Positions 10,622 through 21,260 of a stretch of DNA of 64,000 bases are shown here, in pieces; the stretch's first letter is position 1, and each line of letters begins with the position of its first letter. The stretch spans positions 31,433,674 through 31,497,673 of the forward strand of contig OX463808.1 in assembly GCA_949825045.1 (NCBI GenBank). Reading direction: 5' to 3'. Origin of the DNA: Argyresthia goedartella. Its lineage: Eukaryota > Arthropoda > Insecta > Lepidoptera > Argyresthiidae. The notes beneath the pieces were generated by a model. The model searched no databases, had not been told where the DNA came from, and saw only the letters and a list, made by a program, of their open reading frames with translations. Position numbers and translations under genes: made by a program.

Positions 10622-10867
10622 TTTGAAGTTGGAATTATTCGGGATATGTAAAGAGATACAGAATAGGCTCGGGAGCCGCCGACCGCGCCCAAAGTGGGGT
10701 CTATCGGAAAATCCTTTATTGCCACTCAAATTAGACTTGGGTTGTCCTTGCCACAGGATATCAACGTCAAAGAGATCGATTCGATTGCGCAAGGTCTTTA
10801 TGGCCTGAGATTCCGCACGTACCCGTTCTTAAATCTTTTATTTGATGTAATCAAATTAGTTTATTAA
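10622..10867 (+). pseudogene. Unrecognised coding-like remnant
   Basis: The frame from 10622 to a TAA at 10865-10867 is broken by TAA (10649-10651) and TAG (10664-10666), then open for 66 codons. It contains SFIATQIRLGLSLPQDINVK and EIDSIAQGLYGLRFRTYPFL. The amino-acid composition and GC content exceed those of the flanks, which is why I list it. I do not recognise the family. The other two frames over the same bases are also open, which weakens the case. Confidence 0.25.
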
Positions 10868-12004
10868 AATAGGCCAGCATAAAATAAAATAAAGAAATGA
10901 GCAATAAGAAACTTTATTTGCTAAAAGTACTACGTAATTTATTTGACATCGCCAGTTGTTCGTTAATTTATTTATAATTTTCTACAAGATATTTTTTGTC
11001 TTCTGGGCTGATCTAGCGGTAAATCATCGAACGTGTGAACGGCTTGATAACATCACAATCAGTATTGGGGTTCCTTGGTGTACAGAAATTCAGAAATATA
11101 TAAAATCACTTAAGAATACAAACAGTACGGGTAATGATGGTAATAATACAAAAGTAATCAAAGCAGTTAGTAATGAAATCGCACCAATTCTCAGCCACTT
11201 GACTAACCTCTGCCTACAAAACGGTGTCTTTCCCGATCGCCTCAAGACGTCCGTTGTGAAACCACTTTTCAAAAAAGACGATAAGAAAGACATGAGCAAC
11301 TACAGGCCCATAGAGTTGATACCTATATTCTCCAAAATATTGGAGAAAGCCATCTATGACAGGCTTGCATTGCATCTTTTTTTTAAAACATAAAATATTG
11401 GTTGAAGAGCAAAAGGACTTCAGAAAAAATAAAAATATCAACATGGCAATTTATGGCTTCCTGATTAAGATCATGCCGAACATTGATAGGGGGCAAACCA
11501 GTTACATCATTATGTATGGACCTAACCAAGGCGTTTGACTATGTTGACCACAAAATACTATTAGATAAAACTATATGCATATGGTGTACGAGGTGACGCA
11601 TATGACCTAATCAAATCCTACCTAAGTAATAGAAAACAAGTGACCCAAATTACTCAAATATCACATAAATCACAAATGGAAATGACATATTCATCTGACT
11701 CTAGAGACATAAAATGTGGAGTACCGCAAGGGAATGTCTTGGGCTCACTATTATTCCTAGTATACATTAATAACATCCCAAAATGTGTGAACCATCCGAT
11801 GGTTCTTTTCCTGACAGCACCGTAACATTCATAGGACACAGTCTAAATACTTATGAATATGACATTAATAATTCCATAATAAATTTAATATAATGGCTAA
11901 ACAATAATATCTTATAATAAACAATAATAAACATTAATATAACCAAATTGATGAAATTTAGGAAAGGACATAAAAAACCATTGACATTAAACATTAATTA
12001 CATA

Positions 12005-13288
12005 GGGCGCACTGTAAGTTTCCGGAACTGGCCACTTAAATAAACAATATTTAAAAATTTATTGCAACATTTGAAAATAGAACTCTTTGGCTGTAGAATG
12101 CAGTTTGTTTCATCTGACTGCCTTTTGTTTTTACCTTGTGGCGCCATTTAAAAAATTGTGTGACTGCATCAACATGGATTTAACTCGGGAAAATTTTCGT
12201 AGTATGATTTTCTACGATTTTAAGTGTAATTTGACAGCTCAACAGAGCATCGCTCGGCTTGAAACAGCTTTTGGCAATGAAGCACCATGCAAGACAACTG
12301 TTTATAGCTGGTTTGCAGAATTCAAGCGTGGTCGTATCAATCTCAGTGACGAATCTCGCGATGGTCGGCCGTCCACCGCTGTGACCAACAAAAACATAGA
12401 TGCTGTGCGCCGTATGATTGAAACAGACAGGCATGTGACCTACCATGAAATTCGCGCATCCTTATAAATAGGCATGAGTCAAATACAATTAATCCTACAC
12501 AAACATTTGGGTGTGAGAAAGCTGTGCTCGCGGTGGATCCCACACAACTTGACCGAGGCTCAAAAAACGGACCGCGTCACTTGGTGCAGTGCCATGCTTA
12601 CCAGATTCAACGAAGGTGCGTCAAATTTGGTGTGGGACATAGTAACAGGTGACGAAACATGGATTTATTGCTAAGATCCCAAAACAAAGCAGCAATCGAG
12701 CGTATGGGTCTTTCAAGATGAGCCGAAACCAACCAAAGTGGCGCGCGTGAAAAGTGCATCTAAGCGGATGATTGCTTCTTTTTTTAATAAAACTGGACAC
12801 GTGGCTACTGTTGCTTTAGAGAATCGTCGTACAGTGAATAGTGACTGGTACACGACCATTTGTTTGCCGGAAGTTATTGACGAACTCCGTAAAAATAACC
12901 GTAAACGCCGTATCATCCTGCACCACGACAATGCTAGTTCTCACACGGCCAGACAGACAAACGACTTTTTGAAGGCGAAAAATGTAGAACTCATGAGTCA
13001 TCCTGCATACAGTCCCGACCTGGCACCTTGTGACTTTTTTCTGTTCCCAAAAATTAAGAACCAATTACGCGGTCAACGATTTTCATCACCAGAAGAGGCT
13101 GTCGAGGAGTATGAAAAACACGTTTCAGAGGTCACCACAGAGGAGTGGCACAAAAGTTTTCAAAACTGGTTTCATCGAATGAAAAAGTGCATAGACGCCA
13201 AGGGAGATTATTTTGAAAAACAATAAATTAATTTTGTACCTTTAATAGTATTTTTTCATATTCATTCCGGAAACTTATAGTACGCCCC
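12005..13288 (+). mobile_element. mariner transposon (about 1.28 kb)
   Basis: The terminal inverted repeats are gggcgcactgtaagtttccg on the left (12005-12024 and on to 12027) and the complement of ttccggaaacttatagtacg plus cccc on the right (13265-13288). TA flanks are present on the left (12003-12004) and nearby on the right. The length is normal for mariner. It lies inside the CR1-like copy B: LINE coding similarity stops before it and resumes just after. Confidence 0.9.
12174..13226 (+). pseudogene. mariner transposase (DD34D) with two stop codons
   Basis: From ATG 12174 a single frame runs 350 codons to TAA at 13226. The N-terminal helix-turn-helix region has TTVYSWFAEFKRGRINLSDE and SRDGRPSTAV. 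The catalytic acids are in VTGDETWIYC, HHDNASSHTA and SPDLAPCDFFLFPK, with 34 residues between the second and third Asp, the mariner DD34D signature. The frame is kept throughout, but codon 98 (12465-12467) and codon 167 (12672-12674) are TAA. The second replaces the expected Tyr just after the first catalytic block. So it is disabled only by two nonsense changes. The enzyme would cut and paste the element at TA sites. Confidence 0.93.
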
Positions 13289-14604
13289 ACGTATGAGGGT
13301 AAACAAATAGAAGACACAGAGACCACAAAACTCTTGGGACTACACATTGACAATAACATGTCATGGAATGCACATATTGATGTCCTGAGTAGTAAACTGA
13401 GTCAATTTTCATATGCCCTATACATGCTATCTAATCAGGTCAATAAAGATGCTGTACTAATGGCGTATCATGGCTTTGTTGAATCATTATAACGTTATGA
13501 AATAATGTTCTGGGGCAATTCCACAAAAAAAGATGTAATATTTAAGGTTCAAAAGAAATGTGTCCGTGCTAAATAGCAGCTGCTGTGACATAATTTAAAT
13601 TAATTAGTACTGATAGCTGCAGAGGTCATTTTATTAATCTTGAGATATTGACGATCCCATCATTGTACAAATTTGAAACAGCAATATCCATCTATTTAGA
13701 TACTTGAGGAGCAAACTCAACCATAATAAGCTGAGCGCTGATCCACGAAAAACTGTATACTACGATAAAAGTATATTCGGCATGACCACGAGAATTTACA
13801 ACAAACTTTCAGAGACATTAAAAGGAAATAACAATATAAATATATTTAAACATAATCTCAAAAAAATACTGATTGGAAAGGAATACTACTCGATTAATGA
13901 TTTTCTTTTAGACATATTATAAAACTTGATAGGACATAAGAGGACAATTATTATTATGCATTTATTACTTTTATGTGTGCATGTATTGTGTATTTTATTG
14001 ATTATGTGATTATTGTGTATCTTCTATTTTTAGGGCTGTATCATGTAATTTTTATTTTAAAACCAATGTTTGATTGCCTTACAGCAGATCACTTGCCTTT
14101 TTTTACGACAACCAGCCATGGAATACCTATGTTTCATCAAACAATAAATATCTTTATCTTTATCTTTATCAATTCACCGAGAAATATGTATCTTGCGAAT
14201 TTTCATCGCGGGAAATCCTAAAATAGATAAAGGAAATAATGTACACCATGTTACACTAATATAATGTTATCGAATTATCGATATTAATTTTTCACATCCT
14301 AATAAAACATCTTTGACAAAATTTGCTAAAGATAAAAATTCTATAATTTTGCCATAATACTTGCCTGTAAACATTTGCCTGTTCATTCTTTATCTAACTT
14401 TTGCTATCTAAAACAAGACCTTTAAAGTAAAGTAAAGTAAAGTAAAGTAAAATTTACATATTATTAACAATTATTATTTTAGTACAATATAGTGATATAA
14501 CAAATGAATTATTATAGTTAATATTAGTACATGTCGCAATCATTATTCAATATTAATTTATTTTAATGCATTGTCAATTTATCATCTAAGAACTCCTGCA
14601 CACT

Positions 14605-15882
14605 TTAGTAAGCCTTTTCGACCAGGAAATTTCTCAGTAAAGCCTTGTATGAGTGCAGTTGGTTAGCATCCCTAATTGATTTCGGTAACTTATTATAGAG
14701 CCTTGGCGCCATACCTAAAATACTCTTATCATGAAACGCAGTGGAGCGTAAAGGAGCACTTAATTTGACCTCTCTTTTACTATTCATTTTCTTAAATAAT
14801 TGCCAGTTTGTCTTTACAAATAGAGCAGTCTCATATATATATAATGATGGCAACGTTAATAATTTTAATCTTTTAAAACGAGGAATGCAGCTATCTGTTG
14901 GCTTTAGTTTGCAGATTGACCTTATGCACCGTTTCTGTGCTTTTAGCGCCTTATTTTTGTCGGTAGAGTTCCCCCAGAATATAATCCCATATCTTAAAGT
15001 TGAGGCGACGAAGGCATGGTATACTGTTAGTAAAGCCGATTGTCCAGTTACTTTTGAAAGGATGTAGAGTGCGTAAGAAAACTGACTTAACTTTTTACAT
15101 ATATGATCTATTTGTGGTTTCCATATCAAGTGTGAATCAATGTAAAGTCCTAAAAATTTTGTTATATTTGCTGTGTCGATTATCTTATTATTATAGTTTA
15201 TGTCAAGATTATTATTCGTCGATTGATTGTAATTATTTTTAAATGTCATAATGTTTGTTTTGTCAAGATTAATCAAAAGGTGATTACGTTCTAGCCATCC
15301 AACAATGTTTTTTAGAGAATTATTAATGTCTGATTCATATGTGTTTTTGTCTTGACACTCAGCAATCATGGTACTGTCATCTGCAAACAATATCATTGGA
15401 TGAGATACCGATGCAGGAAGATCATTGATATAAATAAGGAACAATAATGGTCCCAACACGCTACCCTGCGGCACTCCATATTGTACAATTCTCGGGTCTG
15501 ACAAGTACTGAATTTCTGTTTTTGTTTTAGGGTTGATTCTGGAGATCTGAGTTAACTGTACTCTGTTGCTCAAATAGCTTTTAACAAGTTCTAGCACATT
15601 ACCCCGAACACCATAAGCATAAAGTTTATTTACCAGTATGGCGTGGTCAACGAAGTCGAATGCTTTAGTCATATCCATGTATAACGCGGACACAGGGATC
15701 TTTTTATCCACATGTGTTATCACCTGTACCAAAAAATCATATATAGCTAGGTCTATCGTTCTTCCCTTACTAAACCCCTTCTGTTCTTCCACAAATAGCC
15801 CTTTTTTCGAAGTATTGTAAAATACTTTTTCAAAAACTTTTGATAGGATGGGGATCAGCGCAACCGGTCTATAGCAACTCAT
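14605..15882 (-). pseudogene. CR1-like ORF2, RT catalytic and C-terminal part
   Basis: This frame encodes the RT fingers/palm to the C-terminus: YRPVALIPILSKVFEK, GFSKGRTIDLAIYDFL, MDMTKAFDFVDHAILVNKL, QYGVPQGSVLGPLLFLIYI and the catalytic FADD box, then the thumb with FLGLYIDSHLIWK and the end ILGMAPRLYNKLPKSI. It is 425 codons without a stop, so the catalytic half is intact. It is joined to the upstream part only across a frameshift near 15880, where the two frames overlap by four bases. Its role is target-primed reverse transcription of the element RNA. Confidence 0.93.
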
Positions 15883-17102
15883 GTCTTCTCGATCTTTCTT
15901 CTTAAACAGAGGTCGTATGACTGAGGTTTTGAGCTTTTCTGGAAATATGCCTTACTGGATTGATAGCCGTAGCAGATCCGCCACATATTTGATAACCTTT
16001 GTTGACAAGTTGTCCTATCCAGTACTATTAGTGTTTTTAGGTTTATTATTATTTTAAATACCTCGGTCGGAGTTGTTGGCATTAAAAATAATGAATTGGG
16101 ATTAAAAGGAACGGATATGCGATTATTTGTGAGAGTATGATTCATGCGATGTTGTGTTATTTGATCGATGTAGAAATCATTAAATAATTGCGAAATTTCT
16201 TGCGGATCATTAAAAATTTGGCCATCAATTTTAATTTGTTTTATGTCATCTTTTGGTTTCGTCTTATTATTATTATATCTGTTTATTATTTTCCATGTAG
16301 TCTTCGATTTATTATTTGATATTTTAATTAAATACTCATTTTGAGATTTTTGTGTGAGTTTTATAAATTTTTTAAGTCTCTTTGAATAGTTTTTGTAAAT
16401 CTGTTTATTTTGTTGGCTAGGATACTGTCTTGATTGCCATAATAGCATTCTTTTCTTTTTTGAACATAATTGGATTCCTTTCGTCACCCACTTTGGTCGT
16501 TTATTGCTTGTCATCCGAATCTTGATTTTTGGAAAACACAAATCATATAGAAGTTTAAACATTTGATGGAGCTCATTAAAAGCCTCATTGGCGTCGTTGC
16601 TGCTATACACTTCAGCAAAGCTAAGACTTGAAATGTGTTTCCTGAACTTATTTAAGTACTCAACGCTATAATCTTGCCTATAAATTGACCAATTTTGGAA
16701 GCTGCAAAGGTTTTGAACCGGGCATATAAGTATCTGTCCAGTATGGTCGGAAAGCGCAAATTCTACTATCTCAGCCTCACAGCCTTGTATATTATGGATA
16801 AAATTGTCTAAACATGTTCCACTAGTTAAACGTGTTGGTTCATTGAATGTGAGTTTAAGATTAAAATTTGATAGCAGATTTTCAAATTCAACTACGAATC
16901 TGTTAGATTTAAGTCGGTCGATGTTAAAATCTCCGCACAAAATAGTTTTTCTTTTATTTTGTGAAAGTTTTGATAGCAGTTTGTCCAGATTTGTAAAGAA
17001 GGTCTCAAAAGTCTTTACGTCGTACTTGGCTTTTCTGTAAACGCAAATAATATTTATATTGTGGTCAGTAAGAGTGATGCTACAGCATTCAACAGCATTC
17101 AT
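15879..17102 (-). pseudogene. CR1-like ORF2, endonuclease C-terminal half and linker
   Basis: This frame carries the endonuclease blocks ILCGDFNIDRL, NEPTRLTSGTCLDNFI and FALSDHTGQILI, then a basic linker (KWVTKGIQLCSKKKRMLLW) reaching the start of the RT. Around 16025 the reading changes frame: downstream residues such as QSYDLCLRRKIEKT are an out-of-frame reading of the conserved K-L-x-P-L-F-K-K block seen in copy B. So two frameshifts, about 16025 and 15880, separate it from the RT. Confidence 0.88.
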
Positions 17103-17406
17103 TGGTGATATTACAGTTCGCTATATCAATTACATTATAGTTAAGTTTATTTTTAATAAGTACCGCCGCTCCGCCACTTCGGGTGCTTCTGGCAGAATAT
17201 GTAGCTAGCGTGTAGTTTGCAATATTCAGTGAGTATATATCGGTCTCGATCATGTTATGCTCCGTTATTCCTAATACATCTACTGATACTCCGGTCGTTT
17301 TAAGCTCTTTTAAGTGTGCAGTTAACAAGTCCGATTTGTGAACAAGACCGTCGATATTTTGGTGAAATATATTAAGGCAGTTATGCACGAAAAAAAATAT
17401 TATCAT
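17089..17406 (-). pseudogene. CR1-like ORF2, endonuclease N-terminal part
   Basis: The start of the endonuclease has CLNIFHQNIDGLVHKSDLL, VLGITEHNM and STRSGGAAVLIKN, the N, TE and GG blocks typical of LINE AP-endonucleases. The frame ends at 17089 and the protein continues in the frame from 17102, so a small frameshift lies near 17100. The likely ORF2 start overlaps the ORF1 stop: gcataactgcc at about 17385-17395 reads as Ala-stop in ORF1 and His-Asn-Cys in ORF2. Confidence 0.85.
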
Positions 17407-17757
17407 TATTATTAATATTCGAATTATTATCTATATTATCATTGTCATTTAACCTCCTGAATCCTGGGCCCTAATTTTTCAAATATCATTATAAAAAAAC
17501 ATGTTTTCGGAAAGGTTACAGGGTAAGGCTTCATCTAAAAATACAAAAAAAAAAAAAAACCCTCCCTCCATTTTACGTTATGTGCTCATATGAGGACGCT
17601 GGGCGTTCGACCTCGTATGAGGACATAAACGATTAATATTAATATTCAATAATAAGGGAATGAAAATTAATAAAACAATTGAAATAATTATTTTAACCTT
17701 ATAATTATCTTTTATTTATTTATAATCAGTCTTTTTTATTTATAATCAGTCTTTTAT

Positions 17758-18757
17758 TTATTTATAATCAGCGATGATGGGAACACACCACTTTTGGCTC
17801 CAATACATACGTATTTTTGGGAATTTTAGACACGACATTATGTAATTCAATCCTATGAATATTTTACATTCCTTCAATGTAAATCCCAAAATATTTCTGG
17901 TTCGAGACAAAACTGTCCTGTTTGTAGCTGTAACTATTTTTTCCAATAAAACATCATCGACGTATTCGTGTAAGAAGTCAATAGGTTTCCATTCCGATCG
18001 ATCACGCATCGGGTACGCTGGTTGCTGTAAGCCTCTCATATTAGGAATAAAGGAAGCATGGGTCCATTTATGGCTGTATGGGTCATATCGGCGCTGCTGG
18101 ATACCACGGCCACGAGCCCGTCCACGTTGACGCACGCTTACACCACGTCCTCGTCCACACCCCCGGCCCCGTGATGAGACTATCGATTGTGACCTTTCCG
18201 TCCCCCTTCCCCTCCCCTTTCCTCTACTCAATGATATTCTTCCTCTAGCTCTAGCTCTTCCTCGGCCACAAACAGTTGCAACCGGTGGAAATCGTGGAGT
18301 ACTCGAACTTGTAGTCTCCTCATCAGACAAAGATAAATTACCGGCGCCTGGTAAAGTATCACTGGCGTTTTGTTCGTCATCGGAACTGGAATCACTCCGA
18401 AGATGTGTAGGCATAACTGGGCTTTCATTTTCACTGTCTGATAGTTCTTGGCCGTCGGATTCATAGAGCCATTGTGTAATATTTTGATTTCGAAGCTCTA
18501 AAACAAATATCAAAATTGAGAACTGGTGTCATCGTGTGATGACATAAAAAGTTGTAGTTCAGAACGGATGTGATCGGATGATGACATAGAAAAAGAAACA
18601 TATAGCAATTGGGTAAAATTTACATTTCGATTGAAATAATGCTTTATCTAAGTGGTTACAGAATACCTCTAACCACTTTACACAAAAACAAACAAAAAGA
18701 AATACGATATCTATGGATTTCAATGGATATAAAACACTTACTCTCACTTCGCGACAT
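17758..18757 (-). pseudogene. piggyBac transposase, N-terminal part, two predicted exons
   Basis: Predicted exon 1 is 18757-18742 (ATG TCG CGA AGT GAG A), followed by a gtaagt donor. The intron 18741-18498 ends in tttgttttag; exon 2 is 18497-17758. Splicing joins the frames to give MSRSEKLRNQNITQW. The protein has an acidic Ser/Asp/Glu region, then about 60 residues dominated by RG/GRGR repeats. The start of the piggyBac transposase domain follows (PIDFLHEYVDDVLLEKIV, CKIFIGLNYIMSCLKFPKIR), ending at VPIIADYK-stop. All catalytic Asp residues and the cysteine-rich C-terminus are absent, so it cannot transpose DNA. It may still bind DNA or protein if expressed; this is inference. Confidence 0.8.
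18498..18741 (-). other. Predicted 244-base intron of the piggyBac gene
   Basis: The donor is A|gtaagt at 18742/18741 and the acceptor tttgttttag|AG at 18498/18497. The only ATG-rich frame upstream of exon 2 without splicing starts inside the intron (18513). The phase is conserved across the junction, giving a Lys codon. Confidence 0.6.
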
Positions 18758-18963
18758 GATGACTCCTCTCGCTTATGTTGTCACAGTTGCCAAGACAAAA
18801 TGGCGTTCCAAAACCAACCTCAATATATATTTTTTATATGGCAACAATACTACGATTGCCCCAGACCGCGCTAAATTCAAATGTGTGCCTATGGTTTCAT
18901 TCAAGATTTTTCTAAAGTTTATGTCATCATGCGAGTACACGGGGTCTCAGGAGGTTAAATTAT

Positions 18964-20433
18964 GTTCGTTTTCGTTACCATTATCTTTGTGATTGATTTC
19001 AACAAAGTCCGTTTGGGTCTCTATATTAACTACTGCAGGCAATTTAGTAAGACGGTCAGTCTGGGTCTCTACATTTACAAGTACAGGCAATTCAGTACGG
19101 CGCTCCGTTGGGATCCTTTGTAATCTGAAAGTTTCTGAGCATAGCCGATTCTAAGAATTTCTTGTAGTAATTGCCTGCACGTATACTCATTGTTGTTGAG
19201 CTGAACATTTCCGAAATTATAATTTTCGTCCGTGTTCAAGAAAGTGGTGTTTACAAAACGTGAGCATAAGTGCCTAAAAGTTGCGTTAACCATGTTTTTG
19301 TTTAGATATTTGCTTCTAGCAGCTTTACAGATTATAACATTGTTTTTAAGATTACTAAGGTTATAGTACAATAAGGATTGTAATTTGAGTGGGTCCTTAT
19401 CATTTGAGCCTCCAATCACAATAATAACATCATTTTTACCATAATTTTGGCAAAGCGATGATGATCTCAGAACGTTATCCATGGTAGCATTAGGTTTAAT
19501 AATAGACTCTACAGCAAAATTGGTACCCAAAAGTTCTTGAAGGATTATGGACATTCCCCTTCCTTGCTCATCTCCTAAAATCATTACTCGACGTTTATTA
19601 TGCGTTTGCTGCTGACATTTAGTGTCCTTGGTGTTGCTTGTATTGTCGGTATATATTGATGCAAGGGTTTCATTTGCTTTGAACGCCAAATCTGTGTTCT
19701 TGGGAATTCGAATTTCTTGCTGTGAAAGTATGGCCCGTTTATTGGGGTTCATCTGTCCAACCACTCTGCTCGTAAATTCTCGTGTAGTCTTCCGAGGGAA
19801 GCCGATTTGTATCACATTTGGTGTGAGTTTGCGGTATTGTGGCGAGAAGAATATTGGTGCTGACGGTGCTGACTTATTTCTTGATGGCGATGATCCACAG
19901 AGACCCACTGCTTTACATAGATCTATTTTTCTATTATTCTCAGCTAATGTTTGTTTGAGACTTAATATCTCCATGCCTAAATGGTCAATCTCATTGTTTG
20001 CGGTATCAAGCTCTGAGCGAAGTCTCTTGTTATTATCTCGCAAGTCATTTAGCTCCTCATGATCCTTTACCTTAGGTAGGCTTTGTGAAGACAGATTTAG
20101 GATTGAATCGTCACAGCTTTCCTGACGAATGGAACTGGGAATAATTCGGCGTGGCCTGCGTGTGATATTCTCTTCCCCCGTACATGGAGTTAAAGTATTA
20201 CTGTTTCCATTGATGGGTGATTTGGGCGACTGATCTGGGAAAGGTATATTTTGTCGCGCTGCCGCTGTACTCTGGCATACTGGACATACATAATTTATCT
20301 TCAGTCGTGATAGGTTTCCCATATAGTCTGCCTTTGTCATGTTGAGACAATTATGGTGGTAGTGGTGGTGACATTTGATACATGTCAGCAGCTCGGAGCC
20401 AAGGATAGTGTCGTTGCATATGTTGCAATGCAT
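18964..20433 (-). pseudogene. CR1-like ORF1: PHD finger, coiled coil, SGNH-like domain, TQT motifs
   Basis: The start is chosen at ATG 20433; the upstream in-frame stretch has no conserved features. Residues 3-53 form a PHD-type finger (CNIC, CIKC, HHNC, CPVC pairs). Residues about 122-172 are a predicted coiled coil. Residues about 282-400 resemble the SGNH/GDSL esterase fold of CR1 ORF1 proteins: block I ILGDEQGRG and block III GGSND, but Glu stands where the nucleophile Ser should be. This frame stops at 19075. A frameshift near 19110-19140 leads into a second frame with LVNVETQTDR and VVNIETQTDF that continues to the piggyBac insertion and, beyond it, to a stop overlapping ORF2. ORF1 probably serves as an RNA chaperone and particle component. 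Confidence 0.8.
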
Positions 20434-20559
20434 CTTGCTAATTAAATGTAAAGCCCTCAATATACAGCTAGCGACACCTAGTAACGGGGTTGTTGAATAA
20501 GTTAGCTTTCTTGGTCCGGTCGTTGGTCTTTTCAATTAGTGACTATCAATGATAGATCA

Positions 20560-20735
20560 ATGGTAAGCCACCATCATGTGCAGGGATTCTCTCAAAGATG
20601 TCGCCACAATACGCTGCCACAAAGAAAAGAAGAAAAAGAAAAAGTATGCCCGAGGCTGGAATTGAACCCGAGATGCTTGTCGTACAGAAGACGTGTTTAA
20701 CCACTGGGCTATCGAGTCTTGCTAAGCATGTGTTG
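20560..20735 (-). mobile_element. tRNA-derived SINE head (family S2)
   Basis: On the minus strand, gatagcccagtggttaaaca (A-box region) is followed by cgggttcaattcc (B box, 20658-20668 reversed), spaced as in a tRNA gene, then a pyrimidine-rich ctttttctttttcttctttt. It is no functional tRNA, since the acceptor stem does not close. It lies just upstream of the CR1-like ORF1. Confidence 0.65.
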
Positions 20736-21185
20736 AAAATCTCATATAGTTAACGAGGTGCCTGGGATACGTCGGTCGTTTGTGGACTTTGTACTGACGC
20801 CAAGTCGTCACAATATTTACATGTGTTAATATGACGAATATCCACTGAATTTCATTTCAATTGTACATAAAAGGTTTTATTCACTTCGCACCCCTGTCAC
20901 GTCACTTTAATTGTTCTTTATTTAAGCTTTGTAGTAAGCGTCCTTTTTCACTTTTATCACTGGTTTAATCCTTTATTCACTTTCAGCACTGGTTTTCACA
21001 ATAGATATCAAAGTGTCTATACTTTATTTATGCTGGCACATTAAAATTTGTTTGTCGCTGTGCTTAATTCTATTTTTAGATAATTAATTATTACGGAGAT
21101 CCGTTTTAAGAAATGTTTACACTTCAACACTACCTTTGCCTATTTGCCTCAGACCTTAGGTACATAGTATGCTTAAATAAACATA
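20736..21185. other. No gene seen
   Basis: Contains repeated cactggtttcac/tttattcac-like words (20930-21000) that could belong to the 5' untranslated region of the CR1-like element, but no boundary is visible. Confidence 0.35.
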
Positions 21186-21260
21186 ACAACGGTCAAGTGC
21201 GAGCGGGACGCCGGACCCGCACACGAAGGGTTCCATACCATTGTACACGGAACAACGAGA
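21186..21260 (+). repeat. Fragment of the ggtcaagtgcgag dispersed repeat
   Basis: ggtcaagtgcgagcgggacg, then cgaagggttccataccattg, matches the conserved start of the repeat at 7.46 and 8.69 kb with several substitutions. Confidence 0.75.

Larger units (their letters stand above)
11041..14172 (+). pseudogene. CR1-like LINE, copy B: RT remnant interrupted by mariner
   Basis: Pieces in several frames match the ORF2 of the better-preserved minus-strand element at 14.6-17.4 kb. Before the mariner they include KTSVVKPLFKK and SNYRPIELIPIFSKILEKAI, LTKAFDYVDHKILL-type sequence, and GVPQGNVLGSLLFLVYINNI; the ADD catalytic box is lost at 11800-11830. After it come TTKLLGLHIDNNMSW, LSQFSYALYMLSN, MFWGNSTKK and the C-terminus SIFGMTTRIYNKLSE ending at 13922. 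There are at least four frameshifts and several stops. The 3' tail ends in repeated tcttta units at about 14150-14172, a short-repeat end as in CR1-like elements. The endonuclease and ORF1 are missing. Confidence 0.85.
17449..18958 (-). mobile_element. piggyBac-type transposon, internally deleted (about 1.5 kb)
   Basis: TTAA occurs at both ends (17449-17452 and 18955-18958), the piggyBac target duplication. The inner ends are inverted repeats: cctcctgaatcctgggccc on the left, and cctcctgagaccccgtgta as complement of the right. Removing the element and one TTAA rejoins the ORF1 reading frame of the CR1-like host element without a change of frame. It encodes only the first part of a transposase. 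Confidence 0.92.
14416..20535 (-). mobile_element. CR1-like LINE, copy A, nearly full length, split by piggyBac
   Basis: On the minus strand the order is ORF1 (20433 to about 17393 when the piggyBac is ignored), ORF2 (17406 to 14605), a 3' untranslated tail (14604-14453) and a short tandem of actttactttacttt (14416-14452) at the 3' end. The terminal short repeat, endonuclease plus RT ORF2 and PHD/SGNH-type ORF1 place it with CR1-like elements. The 5' end is not fixed; a SINE lies upstream at 20.56-20.74 kb. Confidence 0.85.

Noticed and set aside
17855..18464. Open frames overlapping the RG-rich region on both strands
   Set aside because: They are shadows of the GRGR codon repeats. The transposase domain continuing in the frame of 18497-17758 settles the choice.
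19622..20062. 146-codon plus-strand frame opposite ORF1
   Set aside because: Antisense shadow; the minus strand carries the PHD, coiled-coil and SGNH blocks in order.
20641..20735. Functional tRNA gene
   Set aside because: The A and B boxes are present, but the acceptor and anticodon stems do not pair, and a pyrimidine tail follows; a SINE head fits better.
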